NCBI RefSeq assembly: GCF_034702125.1
Contig: NC_085872.1
Location: 34,824,588-34,888,587 of the forward strand
Direction: 5' to 3'
Length of the DNA stretch: 64,000 nt
DNA from: Engraulis encrasicolus
Lineage: Eukaryota; Chordata; Actinopteri; Clupeiformes; Engraulidae
In this document: positions 47,123-60,400 of the stretch, piece after piece
How the letters are laid out: each line of letters begins with the position of its first letter
Position numbering within the stretch: the stretch's first letter is position 1
Translations under genes and position numbers: made by a program
Notes under the pieces: model-generated
Databases searched by the model: none
What the model was told of the DNA's origin: nothing
The model's input: only the letters and a program-made list of their open reading frames with translations

Positions 47123-48743
47123 CAGTGGTGCTCATATGTTTACATACCCCAGCAGAATATACGCTTTCTTGGCGATTTCTCTCAAAATATGAAGGATTAC
47201 ACAAAACCTTTTTTTCACTCATTGCTAGTGCCTGGCTTAAGATATTTATTAGCAGTATTCTGTGTTTACTCTTTCAAAAACATGATCACAACCCAAACTA
47301 CCCAAATGACCCTGTTCAAAAGTTTACATACCCTAGTTTCTGATGCTGAATATGGCCCTGTTTAACATCAGGGACCGCTCTAAATTGTTTGTGGTAGTTG
47401 TGGATAAGGCTTGATGACAAAACAGCACATTCTTCCTGGCAGAATGGTTGTTTCCTATAATACCTTTGGGTGTCTTGCTGGGACCTCACATTTGAGGTTT
47501 CCCCTGAGTGGCTCAATGATGTTGAGATCAGGAAAGTGAGATGGTCGCTCAAAAACCTTCATTTTATTCTTTCTGAAGCGAATGACGGGTTGATTTGGCT
47601 TTCTGTGTCGAAATATTGTGATGTTGGCATGTCCAAACAATGGCCCATGTGGAGATTCAAGGCTGATGAGTGTCAAGTTTCCTCCAGTATTTTTCACGGG
47701 GCAATGTATTCATCATTCTGTGAGTATGGACCAAAAGTGTAGTGCATTTGTAACTCAAATGTCCCCATGACATCAGTGGTCCATAACCATGTTTCACAGA
47801 AGGGATGGTGTAACTTTCATCATAGGCTCCGTTGACTGTTCTCCAAATGGTACTGTTAATAGTGGCTGAAAAAGTTCCATATTGATCTAATTTTTCCAAA
47901 TTACTTTGTCACATGCATTCTGATGCTTCTCACTATGCTATTTGGTGTATCATATGCAAAATAACATGTTTGCATTTTTGTAGTAATGGCTTTCTCCTGG
48001 CAACTCCCAACAGCCCATCTTTCCTCCAGTGCCTCTTTCCTGTACAGTTTAAAACATTTTTTTCATGTTGTCCTACCTTTCACCTGAAGTTATTTTTTGG
48101 TTGTTCTATGCCTCCTGAACAATTTCCCTTGCAATGATCATTCCAATGCAATGAGTCCCTTGCCCATTGGCTTGATTCCAACCAAACCCCTCATATTGCA
48201 TTTCTGAATTGAAATTCCAACAGTGCCAACATGACAATATTTCGACACAGAAAGCCAAATCAACCCATCATTAGCTTCAGAAAGAATAAAATGAAGGTTT
48301 TTGAGCGACCATCTCACTTTCCTGATCTCAACATAATTGAGCCACTCAGGGGAAACCTCAAATGTGAGGTTCCAGCAAGACACCCAAAGGTATTATAGGA
48401 AACAACCATTCTGCCAGGAAGAATGTGCTGTTTTGTCATCTGAGAACATTAAGAGCCTTATCCACAACTACCACAAACAATTTAGAGCGGTCCTTGATGT
48501 TAAGCAGGGCCATATTCAGCATCAAAAACTAGGGTATGTAAACTTTTGAACAGGGTCATCTGGGTAGTTTGGGTTGTGATCATGCTTTTGAAAGAGTAAA
48601 CACAGAATATTGCTAATAAATATCTTAAGCCAGTCACTAGCAATGAGTGAAAAAAAAGGTTTTGTGTAATCCGTCATATTTCGTGAGAAATCGCAAAGAA
48701 AGCGTATATTCTGCTGGGGTATGTAAACATATGAGCACCACTG
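47123..48743. mobile_element. Fold-back Tc1-like element, 1.6 kb
   Basis: Ends CAGTGGTGCTCATATGTTTA and its complement are flanked by TA on both sides (47121-47122, 48744-48745). Arms of roughly 540 bp (47123 to about 47660, and about 48210-48743) are reverse complements. Both arms encode the same transposase C-terminal piece (FPDLNIIEPL), the Glu-containing DDE motif. The middle 0.5 kb is single-copy, decayed transposase-like sequence. Confidence 0.9.
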
Positions 48744-48745
48744 TA

Positions 48746-49597
48746 TACGATTACAGCACTGCATTTCATGCTACCTATCTTTAAATAGGTCAGCTACCAA
48801 GAACCGAGGTGCCCTCAGTTTGAAATGGTATGGCTAGGTTGACTCAGTGAACAAGTTCCTTGTGTGACGAGAGAAGTTCCATTTCACAGTGATTCAGCAG
48901 AGATCTTGCTCAGACTTCCATGAATGCACACAGCACATTATGATACAAATATTTATTTATTAGATTTGTTTAACTTAATTAATTACTTAATTAAAATAGA
49001 AACACACAACGCATAAATTCATAACTGTGTAATTGTGGTACACGATGTGTACACAACACTATAATTTCATGGTTTGAATGTTAATAATTAAACAATTTTA
49101 GAAAAAAAAAGAACATGAGGGTTTTTTTTTTTTTTTTACATTCTTCAACTTTCAACATTCGGCCTACATTTTTACCCCCCACTGAGAATATCCAGTCAAG
49201 TGTGGTGTTATTGGAAAACATGTTCAATGATCAAACCAGTTTCACCAGGGATATCGTGTAACACCTGCTGCGAAATAGATATTATTTCAAAGACAAGACT
49301 GTTGTTAGGCCTATTAAATGTATGGCTTTATGAATAAGACAGTGCATGCTTTGAGATGGCAGAGTAACTACTGTTCGAGACAGAGAGTAGAGGGCAGAGA
49401 AGCTCCTGTTGTTGAACTGCCTGACTTTAAGCAGTGGGGCTGGTGATCTGCTGTTCTGTTTGTGGAGGACAGACCAGATTTAAAGGGTCAACAACAATGT
49501 ATAGTGCAGTAGAGTACATTTGTCCTCATCTTATCCAAACATTAACCACAAGATAAAGACCTTTTTATGGTATACTACTCATCAATTCATGAGGACA
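48746..49597. other. Region downstream of the small secreted gene; probable 3' UTR
   Basis: No coding signal on either strand. On the minus strand the first clear AATAAA is around 48952-48957, which would give a long 3' UTR for the gene at 49.6-50.4 kb. Confidence 0.4.
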
Positions 49598-50366
49598 CTA
49601 AATGCGCTTAATGGTCCTCAGTGACACTTGGACATCTTCACCTAGTGAGGACAGCAGCAGACGTGCAATCTGAAAATACAAAATATTTAAAATCATAAAA
49701 TTCTGTAGTTGTGGCTGATATTCGTCTTGGAACGTACAGTTTATCTACTTAAGTTCTCTGGTACAATTTCCTCAAGCAATAAAAACACATTTGCCATTGT
49801 AGAATACACAGCAAATGTATCATTGAAACTAGTGCCTTGGGGCATATTATTAAGTATTTATGTCCAAAAGTGGGTACAATTTAGCAGGGCTCCAGCTGTT
49901 AATCTTACCTCATCTAAAGTGGCTTGTGCAGTAGATTCATTCATGTCTTCTAGGGATTCCACAACAATTCTCAACGTTACAATTGTTGGGCTACCTGATG
50001 TGGATGTCAGAACAGTTCATATGAACATATGAGTAACCCGTTTCTGTGCAGAACAATTAACATTACTAGATTATTAGAAAGCTACCATTATATAGAACAG
50101 TATTAGAACTCTATACATAATTCCAGGGTTCATTTAATTTACCTGTTTCTGTAGGAGGCATCGCAGTGAAGGCAACAACGCCGTTGTCTGGTCGAGCTAA
50201 GAAATTTCCATTTATATTAACTTCCCGTCACAGATCCTCAATATTTGCATTAGTAAATATATTTAAATATAAAAAAAGATATTGATAATAATTATGTTGG
50301 CTTACCTGCTGGTCCAATACCTGTACAGTGACTGGAGAGTCCAATCAATACTATTAGGCGAATCAT
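49598..50366 (-). CDS. Unrecognised small secreted protein, 4 coding exons, 90 aa
   Basis: I do not recognise this gene, but its structure is coherent. Exons on the minus strand: 50306-50366, 50143-50196, 49909-49994, 49598-49669, with phases 1, 1 and 0 and GT-AG introns (GTAAGC, GTAAAT, GTAAGA donors). The protein starts with a signal peptide (MIRLIVLIGLSSHCTG). It continues through a Pro/Thr-rich linker (AMPPTETGSP). The last 50 residues are predicted beta-helix-beta: TIVTLRIVVES, then STAQATLDEIARLLLSSLG, then VQVSLRTIKRI at the C-terminus. One N-glycosylation site (NES, Asn57). There is no Cys after the signal. An upstream in-frame ATG (50379-50381) would add MLQVK. The beta-helix-beta layout recalls a half SEA-like domain; that is inference only. 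Confidence 0.72.
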
Positions 50367-50578
50367 CTTTACCTGAAGCATAGCACTGCACTTGGATAAC
50401 AGGAGTGAGATTGAGTGAAATTGCTCTGTGCTCTGAGAGGAAGTACCCTGGGCTTTCAGCGTCACGGTTAACACCTTTTTGTAACCCTAGACAACAGGAT
50501 TAGACAATGAGGCTAAAACACCTCTTTGTACAACAATGCCACCTTCAAACCTACTTACTGTATGATATTTTGATTGCG

Positions 50579-50586
50579 TATTTATA
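50579..50586 (-). promoter_or_regulatory. TATA box of the small secreted gene
   Basis: TATAAATA on the minus strand lies about 200 bp upstream of the start codon, giving an expected transcription start near 50555 and a 5' UTR of about 170-190 nt. It is about 200 bp downstream of the ccdc39 stop, so the two genes are tightly packed on one strand. Confidence 0.55.
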
Positions 50587-50665
50587 GTTTAAGAGCTGTC
50601 AAAGATCAACCTGGAAAAATAATTAAACGAGTCAATCCGGCGTTTGAAAGAGATTTTGAAAGACA

Positions 50666-50671
50666 TTTAAT
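50666..50671 (-). terminator. ccdc39: Probable ccdc39 poly(A) signal ATTAAA
   Basis: ATTAAA on the minus strand, about 115 nt after the ccdc39 stop and upstream of the next gene's TATA box. Confidence 0.45.
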
Positions 50672-50785
50672 TTTCAGCAAAATATATATATTTCAAACTC
50701 CATTCAGACATTTGCATACAGTCATTGTGCTTGTGAAGGGCAGTGAAGAGTGAAAAGGAATCAATCAGATGAGGGCTGTGTTTAT

Positions 50786-53700
50786 CTAGGGGCTCTTCCT
50801 CTGGGAAGACCTGGCGCTGCTGCTGCCGCTGCTGCCACCTCTGCTGGATGGGCGGGAGCTGTGTGGGGAGAGGGTACCCGGCGGGGCAAAGCCCAGCTCC
50901 AGGGTCTTCACAGCGGGGCTCTGCAGGCCCGAGGACCTGGGACTGCTGTTGACTGAGGAGTCAGAGGACCTGGTGATCCACACAAAAAGAAAGAGAGCAC
51001 TACCATATTAAGTATAAGAAAAAAATGCACAAAAATGTAAATAACACACACAGGGAAGCTCTAGGGCTCATTTAGAGCTCTATGGTATTCACAATAAGTT
51101 TGGAAGCTAGTTGGTCCTGCTTTTAACCTAATAGCGCGACAATACGTATATCCTGAAATATCTACCATGGCCATACTCTTACAACAGTGACAACATGTTG
51201 AATTAAATCAATGAACACATTGACTGTTAGGCCAAAGAACTGCACTAACAGAAGGGCATTTCATCATTACATTTACACAGAGCCTTTGATCTGGTGCCCC
51301 AACACAGGGTGACCACAGAGGGGTTTGAAAGCCTTTGATTGTGTCGAAGGGGTGCTGCTTACCGCTGGGAGACGGAGCTGCGGGCAGAGCTGGCCTTGGA
51401 ACCTTGCCTGCTGCTTGAGGTTGAGCCTGGGGCAGGCAGGAGCAGGTTGGCCTGCAGATCACACACAGCACACCATTCAGAATCAGTAAGCACATAACAT
51501 ATACCACTCTCACATACACACTATCCAGGATCAGTAAGACAACACATACCACTCACACACAATTCAGGGGTGAGTTTCTCAAAAGGGAAGTTGTTAGCCT
51601 GTTAGCAACTTCGGTAGTTGCCAATGGGAAAATGCATTGAAAGCAACTAAGTAGCTAATGTAGTAAGCAACTTTGGTTTCGAGAAATTCACCCCTGGGAT
51701 TGGTAAGACAGCACGTATGACAGCCCACTCAATACACAATGTACAGTATATCACGAAAGTGAATACACCCCTCACAGTTTTGCAGATTTTTGAGTATATC
51801 TTTTCATAGGAAAGCATTACAGAAATGTAACTTTGACACAATGATTAGTGACCTTTTAACAACATATTTAACCGCTTAAATTTCTTGTTCACTCAGAAAA
51901 AAACTAAATACAGCAATTAATGTTTGAACATGTACTCACAAAAGTGAGTACACCCCAGATTGAAATCCGGTAGAGAAGGGGCTATGTTGGCTCGAATCGT
52001 CTCGAAATGAAACGAAATGAAAAGGGATGACAAGGGAGGTCATCAGTGTGCGTTTCAACCTTTCTTTGCATTGAACTTTTAAATTTTGAATCTGCATCTG
52101 GCTTAAATAGATTGGTGTGAGATTTGAATGCAATCCTATGGAGAATATCATGATCTGCTTCAGTAGTCACAGTGCATGTTGACATGCATGTTTCTTTTAG
52201 GTGTATTTCAGATTGCCAATGTTGACAGCATTCATGCATCCCCAAACCATGTCAGTCCCACTACCATGCTTGGCTATTGAGAGGATACACCTTTTTTGTA
52301 AAACTCACTTGTTTACCACCACACATGCTTGACACCATCTAAAGCAAATTTGTTTATCTTGGTCTCAAGAGAGATGAACAGACCAAGGATATGGATCACT
52401 GGAACCATGTCGTGTGATCTGAAGAGACCAAGATAAACAAATTTGCTTTCGATGGTGTCAAGCATGTGTGGTGGTAAACAAGTGAGTTTTACAAAAAAGG
52501 TGTATCCTCTCAATAGCCAAGCATGGTAGTGGGACTGACATGGTTTGGTGATGCATGAATGCTGTCAACATTGGCAATCTGAAATACACCTAAAAGAAAC
52601 ATGCATGTCAACATGCACTGTGACTACTGAAGCAGATCATGATATTCTCCATAGGATTGCATTCAAATCTCACACTAATCTATTTAAGCCAGATGCAGAC
52701 TCAAAATTTAAAGGTTCAATGCAAAGAAAGGTTGAAACGCACACTGATGACCTCCCTTGTCATCCCTTTTCATTTCGTTTCATTTCGAGACGATTCGAGC
52801 CAACATAGCCCCTTCTCTACCGGATTTTAATCTGGGGTGTACTCACTTTTATGAGTACATGTTCAAACATTAATGGCTGTATTTTTTTTTTCTGAGTGAA
52901 CAAGAAATTTAAGCGGTTAAATATGTTGTTAAAAGGTCACTAATCATTGTGTCAAAGTTACATTTCTGTAATGCTTTCCTATGAAAAGATATACTCAAAA
53001 ATCTGCAAAACTGTGAGGGGTGTATTCGCTTTCGTGATATACTGTATAAGGAGCCAATTCTGAGTACCCCCCTTCCCTGGGCTCGGTGCAACCGACCCCT
53101 TGATCTGCCCCTGAAGGCTTCCCCACAGCCGCTAAGCGTAACTCCCAACCTAGTTCACAGCGCCATTGTAGCTAATATACATGTTTTTTTTTGTTTCCAA
53201 CAATCAGAGGTTGAGTTGTGCGCAGCTAGTTTCGCGCAGTCAGGTTAAAAAAATAATGTAGAACCCATGTATAAGGGTTCTCATCTTCTTCTGGGCAGCC
53301 CTGAGCCAGTTCCCAACTCTTGCGTTGCCCTCACCTCAGTGAAGTACATGAGCAGAGCGGCCTCCAGCTCAGGGTTCATCTCCATGGCCTCCAGGATCAT
53401 GTGGTTCACCGTCTTGTTCAGGTCCTTCATCTCCCGCAGCCGGATGTCCCGCTCCTCAAACGTCTCCTGTGCGCCGCCGCTGGCAGACCGGATCTCCTTC
53501 TTCAGCTTTGAACACTGTGAGTGTGTGTGAGCGGGGAGATAGATATAATGGTTATTCATATTTCTCAGAGCATTTAACATGCCTGATTTTTCACTTATTT
53601 ATCACTTTTCACATATTTGTTACCATTCATTAAGACAGTGGTGGTTCTCATTTTTTGTTGTTGATTTTTCTGAAAAAACACCCCTTCTCTCCATGACCCC

Positions 53701-53835
53701 CACTTTGAGAATCACTACATCAACATATTGCTAAATATGAATCTGTCATTTTCTTTCAGAAGATGTCAATGAGCTGCAAACACAGTTTAACACACACTTG
53801 TCAGAAGACACACACACACACGCACAAACACACAC

Positions 53836-53874
<39 letters not shown>

Positions 53875-56800
53875 AACACACACAGTAGTAGGAGTATGAA
53901 AAACCCATGCCACTTCTCACTTAAGAGTGAACAATGAAAACAAAAATGGCATGACAAGGACAAAGAATGACAGACTTGTTTGCTGTTAAGAGTCCTCAAA
54001 ATCGTTGGAGATTGTATTACTGCATGCTGCATTCCACCTAGCGTAGCGTGACTGTTGGTGGTGCCCTGAGCTACCCGTCACACCTGTTTGTTGACCCGAT
54101 CCAATTTCTCTTTCTGGCCGGCCAGCTCCTTGTTCAGCAGGAGGATGCGCGACTGGGTCTCCTCTGTCTTCCCATTCAGCTGCGTCTCCTCATACAGAAG
54201 AGTTTCCAGGGTGCTGTTCATGGTCTGTTGACAACAGTGACAACATCACGGTTTTTTTTTTCCGTCAACAACTATAAAACAACTATTGTTCCTTTCATGA
54301 AACCAGTCTTGTAGGTTTGGCTCATCCTGAAGATGATTACGTTGTACAGTAGTACGCACAGCACAATCTGCGCTTAACAGTTTTAGATCGCTACAACATC
54401 ATAATGCGACCACACTAGCGAGTTTTAGTGGTGAGTTGTGAACTGAAGTACCTGAATGTCATCCTGGAGTTCCCTGATCTGTCGCCTCTTGGCTCTGTAC
54501 TTGTCCTCCGCTGCCCTCTTCTGGGCTTCCAGCTTCAGCTTCTCTTGGTACTCCTCACCTGCACACACACATGAGTTATTATGCTTAAGGCAAAATCTCA
54601 TTTCAACAATATACTGTATAATAATGGCATCTAGATCAGCAAAAATAGATATTTTTCCCCCCATCGTCACTTTCCCCCTCAATAGTTCCATTGTGTTACA
54701 TAGTATACTATTCACAGTTCAAGTGGATATACACGTATATTCGTATATGTATTCAGAGGTGTATAAAGTAGAAATGGAAGTATTTTTACAGATGGAATTA
54801 CAATACTCATAGCATGCTATTACAAAGTTGACACCATGTAATATCATACCACTAGTGTTGTGTACATGTACTTCTACTTTACACAACTCTAGTCTGCATA
54901 TATTCAATGTCCACCTTGAACAGCTCAATGCAAATATTGAAAAAAAAAGTTTAAGTGGATTTTATGGGTTTCCATATAACCCCAAGCCCAGACCGCCACA
55001 ATAGAACGTAATAGTTAACCTCCTCTTACTATGATAGTCTGAATAGCACATACTTTCTTCGGTGACCTTGTTGAAGGACTTGCGGTAGATGCCGTTGCGG
55101 CTGTTCATGACCTGCAGGGTGTTCTCCAGGGCGTGGATCTCCTTCTCTGTCTTGCGGATTTTGGCATCGAGGCCGTCGCCCTGGCGCTGAAGCTCCTCTT
55201 TCTCCTGGGCCGCCTTATATGCAAGCGGACACATGAGCACAAAAAAATAAAATAAAATAAAACCTAACCCTACTTAGCATCTGCACTTGTTGTTCTGTAT
55301 ATTTTTTGTGCACTTTGTATCTTCTAGTGATGTGTACTATGGTTAAGTCCTCAAATGTAAGTCACTTTGATTAAAAAGCGTCTGCCAAATCCAAATGCAA
55401 TGTAATATAATGTAATGTACAGTATGTAAAACCTTTCAGTTTGGTGTCATCAGTTAAAGTCAGTCCATTTGTACAACAAATTGTCTTTAGTGTTAAAGCG
55501 TACAATTTCATTCGGTGGTTCAGTTTTCATTCAGCGAAGTGATCCTGACTTTGGGGTTGAACCATGACAAGTATTTGGAGAGGTACTGCAGACTGTGGAC
55601 ATGTATAGTCTAGTGGGCTCACCTTAATGACGTAGTAGGCCTGTGACTTCTCCTCCTCCCCACCCGACATGGTCAGGATCTCATATCGTTTCCTCATCTT
55701 GTCAATTTTGGAAATCCTGTCATGCACCTCAGAACTAATCGCAACGTGTGAAAATGCACAAAGAATGTGAAGAATGAATATATTTCCAGACCCACGACAA
55801 AATAAATAATTAATCTACAAATACATTATTTTATATATATATAATTTTTTTTTTTTTTAAAGGCACCTAATTTAGTTTTCTAGAACCCCCCACATATAAA
55901 CATGTGAAATAACATGTACTACTACTAGCACAACAGACCAAAACATATTAAACAAAGTGTGCCAAGTGTCAGCTCAAGGTGTTCAACAAGCACAGCTAAA
56001 CATGTTAAGCAACACAGCTTCAGTGGAAGGCCTTGCTTTTCCCCCAACCTCCCCAACCGAGGTACCTGAGTGTCTGTCGCTCCTGCTCAGTGATGCGGTG
56101 CTGCTTGGTGAGCATCTCACGGTGCACGCGTATCTCCTCCTCGCGCTCGTTCATGGCCGACTGCAGCTGCAGCCGCCGCTTCTCCAGGGACAGCACGCCG
56201 TCCGCCTTGTCGTACAGCAGGTCCCGCAGACGCTTCGTCTCCAGCTTCAGGATGTTGTCCTCCACCATGGTGTCCTGGCAAGAAGGGACGAGATATAGAC
56301 ACACAAGAAGCATCAGTACCAGGAGAAAAGCAGCAAAGGATACTGTTGTGCGTTTCAAACATTAACACTTTACATTACATTACATTACATTTAGCTCAGT
56401 GGTTCTCAACTGGAACAGTCTTGGGACCCACCATTTTCCAATCTCATTCAGTCGCGACCCAATTTTTTTTAGCGATACTCGAATGACTGGTTGCACGCTA
56501 CTATCGTGCATAAACATTCTGATTTTATCTATGACGACAGATGACACAAGTTCAATCGCCTAAAGTTCGGAAAAGTTGGATGTTTTTTTGTTTTTTTAGC
56601 GAATCAATGAATTATGATTTTTTTTTACACCATGGCTCTGCGACCCACCCATGACCCCTCCGCGACCCACTTTTGGGTCGTGACCCACCAGTTGAGAAAC
56701 ACTGATTTAGCTGACACTTCTTATCCAGTTATTTGCAGGGTATTGGTTACAGTCCCTGGGGCAGTGTGGGGATGGATACCTTGCTCAAGGGCACCACCGC

Positions 56801-57326
56801 CATGAAGCGAGATAGGGAATGGAAGGGTGTGATTCGAACCTGCAACCCTCTGATCTGGAGCCCATCTCCTTAACCACTAGTCCACGGCTGCCCCACAACA
56901 TTTTCTTTGTCGTATTAGTCTGATGCATAGTGCATTAAGAATGTCATATTGTATGTGGTATGTTGTAATTCAATTTCAGAGCAGTTGGAAGCATAGGCAT
57001 GTTCCTACCACCACTGCAGTGTGAGATTTGAGGTACATTACCTGCTTCTTGAGCCTGAGTTTTTTCAGTTCTTTGTCTGAGGTGTCGTTGAACAGATTGA
57101 GCTCCTCAATCTTGGTGATGAGGTTTCTCTTCTCTGTCCCAGTCTTCTCTGTCTCGTTCCTCACACAGCGGATGTCATCCTGCCCAAAAACACAAACGCA
57201 CACTTACACAACACTACACTACAAACAGTTCCCCTGGTCTAGAAAAAAAAGTTCAAGAGTTTGATGTGGAAATCATGCTCACATTATGCTTCATTCTCCT
57301 CCAAAAAGCGTATAGGCATTAAAGAT

Positions 57327-57405
<79 letters not shown>

Positions 57406-60400
57406 GTAGCTTCTTCAGCTGTGTGGTGAGTAGGGTTTGCGTCTTCCTGCGCTCGTCTAGGGTGGCGCACAGCTCCTCCACCCTTTTCTCCAGGGCCTGC
57501 TTCTCCTCCGTGTTCACCTCCCCCTGCAGCCGGAACATCTTCCTCTCCAGCAGCTGGATCTGGAAGTCCTGTGGAGGGAGCAAAGCACACCATCAGCCAT
57601 TACAAGATTTTCATCTGAAGATTTTACATCTGAACTTGTTACTGTTTTCTTCTGTTATCAGTGATCGTATCCAGCAATGCCCAATACAAAATGTTCCAAA
57701 AAGCAGGTCATTTTGCAAAAAAAGCTCTTCATATGTTGTATACAGTATTTCCAGAGGCGTGTGGTGCTGAGCTTGCCTGGTTGTAGATGATCTCCTGCTG
57801 CTTGAGGGTGTTCTGGTCGAGCTTGCGCAGACGGCTGTCCAGGCTGCTGATGGCCGCCTTGCTGCCCGACACCTCGCTCACCAGGTCCTTCTCCTTCATC
57901 ACCAGGGCCTGCAGATCCTGGTTCTTGCGGAACACCGCGTCTCGCTGGCGATGCAGCTGCAAGTCGATCTCCTGCACAGACCAGACAAAATTGTCAGGAA
58001 ATGCATCCATCATTTTTCATTTCATTTATTATGTTATTTGACAGGGGTCATGTACAAGACAATTCTGGTACCAGAGTCAGCTATAAAGCTCATTTACATC
58101 TGTGGTTCCTGAACTAACACAGGTCAGCAACACATGTAAGTTGAAGAAGGACAGGTGAATGTTAAGCAAAGACCTGGGCATCAGCAAATGCACCCACCAG
58201 AACCACACAGCTACGTAAGCTACAAAGCAGCACTGGTTTTTACAGGTGCACAATGCATTAATCCAACCACCAGAACTGCCACACATGGAAGTAGAGAAGT
58301 CCAGGTTAATCACCATATTCTTGCACTGATAGACACTTGGGGGGCAACTTGCCTCCACACGTTGTTGTTGATTCAACAGTTGTGCATTCCCCATTATTGG
58401 GGGGCCAGAAAGTGGCTCACTCTTCAAAGCACTTGAGGACATTGTGTGTCTGTTAACTCACTGAAAAATGGTTAAGTGGGCCAAGAAAGTGTGTTATGGT
58501 AATTCATGACACACAGAGCAAATTTTTGCAACTTGGCTGGTAGCTGTTAATCCTACTAGCCAAAAACACACTCCTTAATAAGTCAAAGTGGCTAGTAAGT
58601 TGGTCTTTTCTACCAGCCAAACTGAAATTTCACCAGCATTCGGCTGGTTGGCTGGTGTTAATTTAGAGCCTATATTGCAGAGCAATATTATGATGAACTT
58701 TTCATTTTCTGATGGAAGAAAAAATTGCTGTTAATAATTTAAAAAAGCTATGCGACAAGGAGTCTATTCAAAATCCTATAGCATCACTGCCCAGACAGAC
58801 TGCTAAGAAAGTTTCCCCGTGCATTGTCACCTTCACAGTGTGTTCAGTTCTCCTTCTCCGCACCCCAACCGACCTTGATGTTCTGCTCCTCCTCCTTGAG
58901 CAGCTGTTCCATCTGTGCGGCACGCTCTTCCACGCTCAGCGTCGTCTCCGTCACAGACCCCAGCTTCTCCTCCAGCGCTGCATTCTGAAGCTTCGCATCC
59001 TTCACTCTAGTGTACAGCAACGGCAACAACCACAGAGTGACGGACTACCACTACGTGATATTTGTCAGGATTCCCACTCCAAGCAGGACATAAAAATTCC
59101 ATGATTTCTCCACGACTTTCCCTGACCATAAAACTGTTATTTCCATGGCCTTTGCATAATAGGATTGTTAAGACGATCATCAGTTTGTGAATTTATCAGT
59201 CTTTCAAATAGATGTATTTTAGACTAAACAAAAATTCCATGATATTCCCTGACTGTACATGGAAAATGCTCAAATTCCATTACTTTCCATTACTGTTAAA
59301 ATCTCTTTTGAATTTCCATGATATTCCAGGTCTTCCATGACCAATGGGAACCCTGATTTGTGTACTATGTTCCTCATAACCCTCCTGACTGACACTAACA
59401 CAACCAGTGTGTCATCATAACATACTGCACGTTATTGTGTAATGGTGTTACTATGTGCAATGTATGTAAACAGTAATTCATAATTGCATATGGCATCAGT
59501 ATAGTGTGCTGTACATTTTACAGGGCATTGCAAAAATATAGAATACAATGACTGTCCCACCAAAACTAACAGTGAAGAACTGTGAGACTGTGCTTATACT
59601 ACGGAGGCCAACTAGCAAAGTGTGGCACGGCATGTTAGTAAACCTCCCTCCCGAAGCCTCATATAGTATCGTTAGCGCTGAGCTATCGGACTGGTCGTTA
59701 AGCTCAGACTGCGCAGGAACATCTCAGGTACACTGGTGGCGTTGACCCAGGATGGGAGTGAGGTTTATGGGTGGTGAGTGTAACGGAGGCCAACTAGCAG
59801 GATGTGGCGTTGAACGTTAGAAACCTCCCGTCCCAAAGCCTCATAGATTATCAGTAGTGCTGAGCATTCGGACTGGTGCTTTAGAGCTCAACGATATCGC
59901 GCTGTGACTCCCATGCCCGAACTGAAACGTTAACTAGGAGGTAGAGGGTTCGAGGCCCTGAGTGGCAGACTGCACAGGAACATGTCAGTTACACTTACTT
60001 TGTGGATTTGTCCTGAATATCCTTCTTCATGCTGGATATCTGACCTCTAACCTTCTGTACATCTGAAGCTGCTCTGTCGACAGTCCTCTTCAAACTCTCC
60101 AGCTGTTGACAAAGAAAACTCATCATCCAACTGAATAAAACAATCATGACACATCTCAGGGCTTACAGGTAGATGACAGTCCACAGTCATATTTAACTGT
60201 AAGACTAATCTGTGAAGATGCGTTGGTTTGTATGGTAATGAATAAATTGTGCATATGTGCATGTGTGGTGTGTGTGGATGTTCGAACCATACATTTTTCC
60301 TGAAAAATCGAAGTAACTGGAATCAGGCCGTGAACTCTATGATTGAGACAAATATGTAGAGATCCAACCCCCCAAGCCAAGGTATTTACACTCCTGCATG

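Noticed and set aside
52313..52830. Open frames of 66-87 codons on both strands near 52 kb
   Set aside because: They are fragments of Tc1 transposase in the arms of a fold-back element.
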